From Microbulbifer sp. YPW1 (GTDB lineage: Bacteria > Pseudomonadota > Gammaproteobacteria > Pseudomonadales > Cellvibrionaceae): DNA of 64,000 nt. Each line of letters begins with the position of its first letter. Position 1 is the stretch's first letter. Both the position numbers and the translations under genes were made by a program. Positions 57,059 through 64,000 of the stretch are shown piece after piece. The stretch lies in assembly GCF_013367775.1 (NCBI RefSeq), contig NZ_CP055157.1:930001-994000 (forward strand), in the 5' to 3' direction. The notes under the pieces were generated by a model. The model worked only from the letters and a program-made list of their open reading frames with translations, was not told the origin of the DNA and did not search any database.

Positions 57059-57289
57059 GTCCGCGATGCCTCAGTGTGACCTGAAGGCTGCAGCTGTTAG
57101 GCGAACGTCGCAGCGAATGACCAGCCCTTTACAATATTTGTAACGCAGTAGATGCGGCCTTCAGGTCGCGTCCTCTGGGGCTTGCAGGGCAATTCACACT
57201 CCGCGTTGTGAATTCTTAAAAGGTCTAGACATTCCTGCGGAGACACGCCTTGATTATGAACCGCTCTGAAAGCCTGAGGCATCGCGGAC
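57059..57289. repeat. 231-bp segment bounded by 16-bp perfect inverted repeats
   Basis: GTCCGCGATGCCTCAG on the left is the exact reverse complement of the right end. Nested inside is a second pair (GACCTGAAGGCTGCA at 57078-57092 and its complement with one mismatch at 57153-57167). No transposase and no obvious target-site duplication. Possibly a MITE-like element, or an integron-cassette remnant, since GTTAGGC, an attC-type core, lies at 57096. Confidence 0.6.
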
Positions 57290-57552
57290 ATGAACATAGG
57301 TTCCCTAGTAGTTGGAGGTGGGCCGGCTCAAAACACAAGCCCACAAGATATATGAATTATCGTATTGACACCGATTGAGAAAATCCTTCAGCGAAAAGGT
57401 GAATAATCTTATGCTGGAAAAAATGAATATTTTCCAAGCATAGATGGCGGATACTTGAGATTAAACTATAAGATTAAAGGTTTAAAATCAGTAAAGTAGG
57501 GAAAATTTAGTTTCTGGTTTTGTGTGCTTCGGCAGTAGAAACCGAGATTTAC

Positions 57553-57669
57553 GTTAACAAGGCGCCGCAGAGCGACGGACAACTTTGTGCACTTTATGCG
57601 CGGTCGCTTCACTCCCATTATCGCGCACAATGCGTACAAAATTGTCCGCGCCTGAACACGGCGTTAGAG
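57553..57669 (+). other. attC-like integron cassette recombination site
   Basis: About 117 bp of imperfect dyad symmetry. It begins GTTAACAAGGCGCCG, ends ACGGCGTTAGAG, and its inner arms GGACAACTTTGT and ACAAAATTGTCC are complementary with one mismatch. This matches attC layout (AAC...GTTRRRY cores with imperfect stem arms). The outer cores fit the consensus imperfectly. The next gene starts about 25 bp after the core, as in gene cassettes. No integron integrase is in the window. Confidence 0.6.
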
Positions 57670-57694
57670 CAAAATTGGAATTCGAAAATAGATT

Positions 57695-58855
57695 ATGGAC
57701 CAGACATTAAAGAAGCGAAGAATTCCGTCGGCCGCAATGCGGGCAAACCTCATTGCAAAGCACAATAATAAGTGTGCAATATGCTCCATTTCTGGAGAGC
57801 ACATCCCTTTGGAGCTGGCTTCGATTACGCCGCTCCATCAAGGTGGTAGCATGGCGGAAGAGAATTTCCTTCTGCTATGCCCAAATTGCCATAGATATAT
57901 GGACATGGGTCCAAAGGAGATTGAGTTTGTAAACTTCCTTTATCAGGTTCTTAAGACAACAAACCCTAATCAAAATATCCAACTTGAAGCGATAATAGGG
58001 GAGTCTCAAAGAGCGAGAGCAGACATCCTGATAAAAGATAGCCGAAAGCCAAATATTCTTATTGAGTGTAAATCTAATAAAGCAATCACAAGAAATCACA
58101 GCTCTAAAATAATCGAGCAAATTTTGGAGTACGGCAAGCTTATAGGAGAGTGCAAAAAAGTTTTGGCCATACCAGGAAGACTTCCACATGAGATAAAGAA
58201 AAATTTTGAATCTCATGACATAGAAGTATGGGATGCAGACTACCTCATTAATAATTTCAAATCGGGAATACAGAAGGCTGATAGTAGCTACTTTAAAATG
58301 CTTCTGACAGCTATTGCCGGGGAGCAAGAAGATAGTAGAGAGCGAGCTTTGCTTGGCAAGTTGAAGGCATGTAATCCGGGCCGTAAAGATTGCTACTTAT
58401 ATCAGGGTCTTATTGGCGAAATTATAGAAGAATTATTTTGCCCTCCTCTTGATAGGCCGATTCAAGAAGTAAACGATTTCACCAAGTCAAACCGAAGAGA
58501 TTTCATTGTCCCAAATTATGCAACAGATGGCTTTTGGTCATTTTTGCGCGAAAAATACTCTGCAGACTATGTTGTGGTAGATGCCAAGAATTACTCTAGA
58601 AAAGTGAAGAAGAGTGACGTCCTTCAAATCGCGAATTACCTAAAGCCCCATGGAGCGGGTTTATTTGGGATCATCTTTTCTAGGAATGGTGGGGACTCCA
58701 CTGGTTGCCTAAATACCATTCGAGAACAGTGGATGGTACATCAAAAATTGATTCTGGTACTAGATGATACTGACGCCGAAAATATGCTTTTATCACCCAG
58801 CGGGGCCGCAGATTTAATCGGTGCAAAAATTGAGGAATTTAGGCTATCTATGTAA
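57695..58855 (+). CDS. Degenerate-HNH plus dual PD-(D/E)XK-like nuclease protein
   Basis: 386-residue protein that I do not recognise as a named family. N-terminus: an HNH-type zinc finger with Cys27, Cys30, Cys62 and Cys65 (KCAIC ... LLCPNCH), but the catalytic His position (normally DHI) reads ASI. Middle: a restriction-endonuclease-like core with Asp110 (ADILIK) and Glu124-Cys-Lys126 (ILIECKSNK). C-terminal: a second such core with Asp269 (RRDFIV) and Asp296-Ala-Lys298 (YVVVDAKNYS), Mrr-like. AT-rich; follows the attC-like site and precedes the AIPR gene by 108 bp. A DNA-targeting defence role is inferred. Confidence 0.75.
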   Translation: MDQTLKKRRIPSAAMRANLIAKHNNKCAICSISGEHIPLELASITPLHQGGSMAEENFLLLCPNCHRYMDMGPKEIEFVNFLYQVLKTTNPNQNIQLEAIIGESQRARADILIKDSRKPNILIECKSNKAITRNHSSKIIEQILEYGKLIGECKKVLAIPGRLPHEIKKNFESHDIEVWDADYLINNFKSGIQKADSSYFKMLLTAIAGEQEDSRERALLGKLKACNPGRKDCYLYQGLIGEIIEELFCPPLDRPIQEVNDFTKSNRRDFIVPNYATDGFWSFLREKYSADYVVVDAKNYSRKVKKSDVLQIANYLKPHGAGLFGIIFSRNGGDSTGCLNTIREQWMVHQKLILVLDDTDAENMLLSPSGAADLIGAKIEEFRLSM

Positions 58856-58963
58856 ATATCCCAAGAAATCGCTGCTATCAAACTGGTCTTTCACTGCACT
58901 CCAAACGAGTAAAAAAGCGCGACATTATGCGAATCCGGGTATTCACGAGGATTATTAAAAACA

Positions 58964-60700
58964 ATGGATAAAATTACTAAATCATTATTAGACGGGTTTT
59001 CATCTCAATACGAAATAGAGAGCAAGCCTGAGCCAACTCAATTTGAACACTTTTGCAACTACTCTGTAATATCAAAGCTCTTTAGAGGAAGCTTTGAACT
59101 AGAAGATATACATTCTGGTTCGGGAGGGGACTGCGCAATTGATGGAGTAGCATTAATTGTCAATGGCAGATTGATTCTTGATGAAGATGAGTTAAGAGAT
59201 GTTGTAGAGTCTACCTCCTACTTAGATGCCGATATTATTTTTATTCAATCGAAAACATCATCATCTTTCGATGGGTCAGCGATTGGCAGTTTTATTCATG
59301 GAGTAAAAGACTTTCTTTCAGATAACCCCAAACTTGTTCAAAATGAAAAAATCAAGAAGATGAAAGAAATATGGGAAATCATATTCTCAATGTCTTCTTA
59401 CATGGTCAATCGTAGGCCTACATGTAAGCTTTACTATGTGTGCACTGGCAAGTGGATTGATGACCAAAACCTCACAGCGATCATTGAGTCAGGAACGTCT
59501 GAAATCGAAAATATCGGTGTATTTGAATCCGTAAGCATTGACCCCTTAGGAGCTTCAGAACTACAAAAGCTATTCCATGAAACTAAGAACAAGCTATCTT
59601 CTACGATCACATTCCAGAATAGAATTACACTACCAGACATCAGTGGTGTATCAGAGGCTTATTTAGGGATTATTCCATTCTCCGAATACATCAAGCTCAT
59701 TCAAGATGAAAACAAAACCATTCACAGTATTTTTGATGATAACGTGCGTGATTTCCAGGGCAACAACCCAGTAAATAAAAAAATCAAGAAAACACTAGAA
59801 GAATCAAAATTCGATTTATTTTGTGTTCTTAATAACGGCGTGACGATTGTCGCCTCTACACTCACCCCTGCAGGAAACAGATTCACTATTAGAGACTACC
59901 AGGTAGTAAACGGGTGTCAGACTAGTCACGTGCTACATGATTGCCAAGAAATTGAAGGAATAGAGGATGTTTATGTTCCTATAAAGGTAGTCGTCACTGA
60001 AAATGACGAAATAAAAACAAATATAACACTGGCGACAAACAGCCAGACTGAAGTCAAAACCGAACAGCTTGAGGCCTTAAATGTATTTCAGAAAAAACTT
60101 GAGATGTACTATAGCGCCGAAAGTAAGAGTTTCCCTCTATATTACGAACGACGTTCGCAACAATATAATTCAGACACTGGAATCAAGAAAACCCAAATTA
60201 TATCAATCCCAATACAAATAAAGTCATTTGCATCAATGTTTTTAAATTCACCAAACTTAGTGTCAGGCTACTACGGCACTATAGTTCGCCGCTTTCATGG
60301 CCAAATTTTCAGCGATGGACATAAATATTCACCCTACTATGTTAGCGGCTTAGCGTACTATAGGATTGAACAGTTTTTTCGCAGTGGGGATTTAAAGTCA
60401 GATCTAAAAAAAGCCAGATTCCATCTCATGTACTTGGTGAGGTTGCTCGCCATTGGTGAAAACATAGCGCCTTTTAACTCAAATAAACTCGACAAAACGT
60501 GTGAGCAGTTCAAAAGCAGCCTAATCGACGAATCAAAAGCCTTGGGGATTTTCACTACCGCCCAGGTAATATTTGAAAAATCTGGCATTGATCAAGATAA
60601 GAAACAGTATAAATCTGAAAGCGAAAATGAGATTTTACTAAATGCCTACAGAGCACATAAAAATTTAATAAATTCGACCACTGAAGCCACACTTGATTGA
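58964..60700 (+). CDS. AIPR family (abortive infection phage resistance) protein
   Basis: 578-residue protein. The AIPR core is seen in DNVRDFQGNNPVNKKIKKTL (about 259-278), FCVLNNGVTIVAS (about 286-298) and RDYQVVNGCQTSHVL (about 311-325). The N-terminal region has a PD-(D/E)XK-like pattern: Asp60 in AIDGVALIVNG and Gln95-Ser-Lys97 in DIIFIQSKTSS. AIPR proteins were described from lactococcal abortive-infection plasmids; mechanism is not settled. AT-rich codon use. The nucleotidyltransferase gene starts 15 bp after it, so one transcript is likely. Confidence 0.88.
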   Translation: MDKITKSLLDGFSSQYEIESKPEPTQFEHFCNYSVISKLFRGSFELEDIHSGSGGDCAIDGVALIVNGRLILDEDELRDVVESTSYLDADIIFIQSKTSSSFDGSAIGSFIHGVKDFLSDNPKLVQNEKIKKMKEIWEIIFSMSSYMVNRRPTCKLYYVCTGKWIDDQNLTAIIESGTSEIENIGVFESVSIDPLGASELQKLFHETKNKLSSTITFQNRITLPDISGVSEAYLGIIPFSEYIKLIQDENKTIHSIFDDNVRDFQGNNPVNKKIKKTLEESKFDLFCVLNNGVTIVASTLTPAGNRFTIRDYQVVNGCQTSHVLHDCQEIEGIEDVYVPIKVVVTENDEIKTNITLATNSQTEVKTEQLEALNVFQKKLEMYYSAESKSFPLYYERRSQQYNSDTGIKKTQIISIPIQIKSFASMFLNSPNLVSGYYGTIVRRFHGQIFSDGHKYSPYYVSGLAYYRIEQFFRSGDLKSDLKKARFHLMYLVRLLAIGENIAPFNSNKLDKTCEQFKSSLIDESKALGIFTTAQVIFEKSGIDQDKKQYKSESENEILLNAYRAHKNLINSTTEATLD

Positions 60701-60715
60701 GGCGCCAGCTCAAAT

Positions 60716-61498
60716 ATGCCCGCGATTGAACATTTCGTTAAAAATGAAATTCTGGCAAGAATCAAAAAAGCCGAGAAAGAACACGGTGTCCGTGTTCTCT
60801 ATGCTGTCGAGTCAGGTAGCCGAGCCTGGGGATTTGAATCTCCGAATAGCGACTACGACGTGCGCTTTATTTACGCGCACCCCAAAGATTGGTATGTAGC
60901 CGTTGATCTCGAAGACAAGAGAGATGTCATTGAGTATCCGATTGTTGATGAAATTGATATCAACGGATGGGATGTCAGAAAGGCTTTGAGGCTGTTCGCC
61001 AAGTCAAATCCTGCATTTATAGAGTGGCTGCAATCTCCAATTGTATACATTGATCGCGGTAGCTTTGCTCGAAGAGCGAGGGAGCTAATCCCGGACATAT
61101 ATTCCGTTAAAAAAGGGATATACCACTACCGAAGCATGGCAAAGACAAACTACAGGAGCTATCTTCGTGAGGATCTAGTTCCTATCAAGAAGTACTTCTA
61201 TGTCCTAAGGCCTCTGCTTTCAATTATGTGGCTAGAGAGGTATCGAGAGCCTGCGCCAATTCAATTTGAGACGCTGCGGAAATTGATAAGTGACAACACA
61301 GCGCTAAATGGTCAAATTTCAGAGCTACTGGAGAGGAAAAAGAAAAGTTTAGAAAAGGAGCTAGCTCCAAAAGTTACAGAGCTCAATGACTTCATTGAAG
61401 CCGAGCTAGAGAGACTGGAGCATTTTTCAGATACTTCAGAGAAACCTGGTGATTTCATGAGCCACCTGAACGGTCTTTTCCACGAGACTCTGGATTAG
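60716..61498 (+). CDS. RlaP/YcgL-type pol-beta nucleotidyltransferase
   Basis: 260-residue nucleotidyltransferase of the PF10127-like family. The active-site block ESGSRAWGFESPNSDYDVRF gives Gly34-Ser35 and Asp46/Asp48, the two catalytic carboxylates, with the family-typical WLQSPIVY further on and a Lys/Glu-rich helical C-terminus. Relatives are linked with RNA ligases (RNA repair) or with toxin-antitoxin-like defence pairs. Located 15 bp after the AIPR gene with GAGG before the ATG, hence probably part of the same operon and of the same system. Confidence 0.87.
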   Translation: MPAIEHFVKNEILARIKKAEKEHGVRVLYAVESGSRAWGFESPNSDYDVRFIYAHPKDWYVAVDLEDKRDVIEYPIVDEIDINGWDVRKALRLFAKSNPAFIEWLQSPIVYIDRGSFARRARELIPDIYSVKKGIYHYRSMAKTNYRSYLREDLVPIKKYFYVLRPLLSIMWLERYREPAPIQFETLRKLISDNTALNGQISELLERKKKSLEKELAPKVTELNDFIEAELERLEHFSDTSEKPGDFMSHLNGLFHETLD

Positions 61499-61615
61499 TA
61501 ATGCACCACTGGTACATGTAGCTGAGGATGCTGCCCGATATACCCTAGGCCAAATGCCCTCCGAAAAATGACGAGTTTTGGCCCTATTGAGGGCTTTACT
61601 TCTCGCCGACACAAC

Positions 61616-61668
61616 AGAGCCCGGTGACCGCCTGTGTCATACACAACACAGGCAGTCACCGGGCTCTT
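61616..61668. terminator. Long hairpin between the island and the PfpI gene
   Basis: Arms AGAGCCCGGTGAC and GTCACCGGGCTCT, extended after one mismatch by GCCTGTGT/ACACAGGC, with a loop of about 8 nt. Lies 20 bp after the stop of the convergent PfpI gene. No T-run, but the position suggests transcription termination; it is also the right border of the island. Confidence 0.55.
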
Positions 61669-61687
61669 CGCGTTTACGGACTAGCGC

Positions 61688-62431
61688 TTACTTCTTCAGG
61701 GCCTTGGCCAGCACCCGACCCAGCTCCGCAGCAGACTGCGGATTCTGGCCGGTGATGATGCGGCCGTCCTGCACCACGAAGCTTTCCCACGCTTTGCCTT
61801 CCTGGTAGTTGGCGCCGAGGGCGGTCAGTTCGTCCTGCAGCAGGTAGGGCACTACCTCTGCCAGGCCTACCGCTTTTTCTTCCACATTCCTGAAGCCCGC
61901 GACCTTCTTGCCGGCAATAATCGGCTTGCCATCTTGGCCGGTGACGTTCAGCAGCGCGGCCGGGCCGTGGCACAGTGCCGCTACATAACCGCCGCTCTCA
62001 AAAATGGCGGAGGCAACGCTGTTCACCGCGGGGCTCTTGGGGAAGTCCCACACGGTGCCGTGGCCGCCGGCGAACAGGATGGCCTGGTAGCGCTTGGGGC
62101 TGACGTCCGCGAGCTTGCGGGTGTTGTCCAGTAAGCTGCGGGTTTGTGGGCTGGCGAGGAATTCAAAGTTGACGGCGTCGTCATCCGCCAGGCTGCGCGC
62201 GTCCACCGGTACCGCGCCGCCCTTGATGCTGGCGATTTCCACCTCAAAGCCCGCTTTTTTGAGCTCGTGGTAGGGGTGGGTCAGTTCCGACAGCCACAGG
62301 CCGGTTTTCTCGTCGGTATCCCCCATCTGCTCGTGGCTGGTGGCCACGATCAGTACCCGCGGCGCGGCCAGGGCGAGGCTTGCGGACGATAGCGCTAGTA
62401 GCGCCACAACGATCGAAAACAGTTTCTTCAT
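61688..62431 (-). CDS. Exported DJ-1/PfpI family protein
   Basis: 247-residue class I glutamine-amidotransferase-like protein with a signal peptide (ends SLALA near residue 22). Nucleophile elbow AALCHGPAALL gives Cys154-His155; FAGGHGTVWDFP is the oxyanion loop; HEQMGDTDEKTGLWLSELTHPY is typical of Hsp31/PfpI-like proteins with probable chaperone, glyoxalase or deglycase-like activity (debated). Chosen ATG has GGAGA upstream. GC-rich again, so outside the island. Confidence 0.88.
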   Translation of the reverse strand: MKKLFSIVVALLALSSASLALAAPRVLIVATSHEQMGDTDEKTGLWLSELTHPYHELKKAGFEVEIASIKGGAVPVDARSLADDDAVNFEFLASPQTRSLLDNTRKLADVSPKRYQAILFAGGHGTVWDFPKSPAVNSVASAIFESGGYVAALCHGPAALLNVTGQDGKPIIAGKKVAGFRNVEEKAVGLAEVVPYLLQDELTALGANYQEGKAWESFVVQDGRIITGQNPQSAAELGRVLAKALKK

Positions 62432-62702
62432 GTAAGGTCTCCAATAGACAGTTTGCGCCGGCAGCCGGCCCCGCACGGGCGGGGCGCTGCCGGATTGGGG
62501 GCTATGCTAGGGCAAATCCCGATATAAGATAATTCGATTCATTGAATTACTGCCTTTCAGAATATGAATATCAGAAATAGGGCGCTGAGTCACACGCTGC
62601 GCAGCGCGTTTGACGATACCCGGTTTGCCGGTGCCCTTGCGGGCTGGCACTGATGCTGCGGCACTGGCGCGCGGGGTTGGCAAGATTGGAGAGAGTGCGC
62701 GC

Positions 62703-64000
62703 TTATTGATCCTTCGTCGCCGCGCGGGCAGGCAAGCACATCAACACAGTGAGACCGACCGCGGCAGAACAAAGGGACGCGATGACGATCCCCAGCTTGG
62801 CGCTGTCGATCAGGGTTTTATCGAACGCCATATTGGCGATGAACAGCGCCATGGTGAAGCCGATGCCGGCGAGAAAACTGCCACCGACCATTAACTGCCA
62901 GCTGAGATCCGGGGGGCGGGTCGCGATGCGTGTGCGCAAAGCCAGCCAGCTAAACAGCAGGATTCCCAGCGGCTTGCCAATTACAAAACCGGCGACAATG
63001 GCCAGCGTGACCGAACTGCCAAAGTCGCTGAAGTTGAGTGTCAGCCCGGCATTGGCAAAGGCGAACAGGGGCATGATGAAAAAGCCCACCCAGGGGTGCA
63101 GCCAGATCTCCAGCCGCTCGAGTGGCGACAGGGTTTCTCGCGCGGCAACTTCCGCCGCTTGCAGCGTATGTCGATCGGCGGTGTCGGCACTGCTCTGGGT
63201 AATATCGGGATGCGCCACTACCTGGCCCAGTATCGCGTACAGGCGCTCGGCACTCACCCAGCGGCGCGCCGGGGTCATCAACCCCAGTATCACGCCGGTG
63301 ACGGTGGCGTGAATGCCGGACGCATCCACCGCGAGCCAGGTGAGCCCGCCCATCACGAAATAGAGCGGAAAACCGCGGAAACCGAGCATTGCCATGGCGC
63401 GAATGATCATCAGCCCCAGTGCAGCCAGCGCCAGGAATCCCCACACAAGGTCGCTACTGTAGCCAATGGCCACCACAAGAATGGCGCCGATATCGTCAAC
63501 GATCGCCAGTGACAGCATAAAGATGCGCAAGCTTAGCGGTATGCGCGAGCCAAGCAGTGCCAGACAGCCGATGACAAACGCCGTGTCCGTCGCCATGACG
63601 GTACCCCACCCTTGCTCGCCGGGTTGACCGTATTGCAGCGCCAGGTAGATCAACGCCGGCGCGATCATACCGCCGAGGGCGGCGGATATGGATAGCGCCG
63701 CCATGCGCGGGTTGTGGAGTTCGCCAAGCACCAGTTCGCGCTTGAGCTCCAGTGCGACCACAAAGAAAAACAGTGTCATCAGGCCATCGTTAATCCACTC
63801 CCGCAGCGCGCGCCCAAACTCGAGCGAACCGACCTTCAGACCGATCGATGTCTCCCAGATATGTTCGAAGGCATCGGCCCAGGGTGAGTTGGATAGAACG
63901 AGGGCGGCAATGGTAAACAGCAGGAGCACCGCACCAGCGGCGGACTCGATGTGCACGAAGCGCACAAAGGGTTGCTTCAGCCGGTGAACAAGTTCCCGGG
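62703..64000 (-). CDS. nhaA: Na+/H+ antiporter NhaA (5' partial)
   Basis: Inner-membrane electrogenic antiporter exchanging Na+ (or Li+) for H+. About 420 residues are in the window and the frame is open to the right edge; the GTG at 63965 is unlikely to be the true start because homologous-looking residues (QPFVRFVHIESAAG) continue upstream. The ion-binding pair of Asp is in AIVDDIGAILVVAIGY, and WVGFFIMPLFAFANAG and LGSRIPLSLRIFML are conserved NhaA segments. Control by NhaR or sodium cannot be judged here. Confidence 0.93.
   Translation of the reverse strand, partial: RELVHRLKQPFVRFVHIESAAGAVLLLFTIAALVLSNSPWADAFEHIWETSIGLKVGSLEFGRALREWINDGLMTLFFFVVALELKRELVLGELHNPRMAALSISAALGGMIAPALIYLALQYGQPGEQGWGTVMATDTAFVIGCLALLGSRIPLSLRIFMLSLAIVDDIGAILVVAIGYSSDLVWGFLALAALGLMIIRAMAMLGFRGFPLYFVMGGLTWLAVDASGIHATVTGVILGLMTPARRWVSAERLYAILGQVVAHPDITQSSADTADRHTLQAAEVAARETLSPLERLEIWLHPWVGFFIMPLFAFANAGLTLNFSDFGSSVTLAIVAGFVIGKPLGILLFSWLALRTRIATRPPDLSWQLMVGGSFLAGIGFTMALFIANMAFDKTLIDSAKLGIVIASLCSAAVGLTVLMCLPARAATKDQ

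Larger units (their letters stand above)
57031..57694. other. Repeat-rich non-coding stretch with an attC-like site
   Basis: About 660 bp without a reliable gene. It contains the nested inverted repeats at 57059-57289 and the attC-like element at 57553-57669. A 66-codon minus-strand frame at 57097-57297 lies inside the repeat segment; I do not call it. Confidence 0.6.

Noticed and set aside
57097..57297. 66-codon minus-strand frame
   Set aside because: Lies within the nested inverted repeats and shows no protein-like features beyond a short Cys-containing stretch; left uncalled.
57520..57768. 82-codon plus-strand frame
   Set aside because: It runs straight through the attC-like element and overlaps the start of the HNH/nuclease gene.
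54740..61687. tRNA or integrase marking the island as an integrative element
   Set aside because: No tRNA-like T-loop sequence and no integrase or transposase gene were found at either border.

Overview
The window looks like a chromosome segment of a GC-rich gammaproteobacterium, probably a marine Cellvibrionales-type genus such as Microbulbifer. This is inferred from conserved neighbourhoods (rppH-ptsP; ygfB-pepP-ubiH-ubiI divergent from zapA-ssrS-ygfA; ilvA divergent from rpiA) and protein character, not from a database match. I saw no rRNA, tRNA or CRISPR array.

Layout. 1-6.0 kb: cell-wall block of three consecutive L,D-transpeptidase paralogs followed by a Tat-exported M15/DUF882 endopeptidase (MepK/YcbK type), i.e. 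enzymes that make and probably cut 3-3 peptidoglycan crosslinks. 6.0-11.4 kb: imelysin-like lipoprotein and HAD phosphatase, divergent from rppH-ptsP (RNA 5' end processing and nitrogen PTS). 11.4-19.5 kb: gcvH/gcvT, SLC13 permease, 2OG-Fe(II) oxygenase, CBS protein, CNNM transporter and rhomboid protease. 19.5-28.9 kb: ubiI, ubiH, pepP, ygfB; small coiled-coil gene, zapA, 6S RNA, 5-formyl-THF cyclo-ligase; ilvA and rpiA. 28.9-35.7 kb: envelope and regulatory genes (lysozyme-like lipoprotein, DUF4168 protein, AraC regulator, DUF937-OmpA protein, carboxylesterase, RcsF-like lipoprotein). 35.8-41.6 kb: long-chain-type acyl-CoA dehydrogenase, a 51-residue DUF2256 zinc-finger gene, Cry-DASH, a bacterial FeS photolyase and a membrane Ser/Thr kinase. 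41.7-54.7 kb: secreted beta-propeller protein, amidohydrolase, GST, glycine-zipper protein, AraC regulator divergent from an ExaC-like aldehyde dehydrogenase, two unknown exported proteins and a large M16 peptidase.

54.8-61.6 kb is a clear accessory island: visibly AT-rich with different codon use. It carries an unknown lipoprotein, then three consecutive + strand genes: a protein with a degenerate HNH finger plus two restriction-endonuclease-like motif sets, an AIPR-family (abortive infection) protein, and a RlaP/YcgL-type nucleotidyltransferase. The triplet is preceded by an attC-like integron cassette site, nested inverted repeats and a 31-bp palindrome. It is the best candidate for an undescribed (anti-phage) system. 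After it, typical GC-rich genes resume: an exported DJ-1/PfpI protein and NhaA, cut by the window edge.
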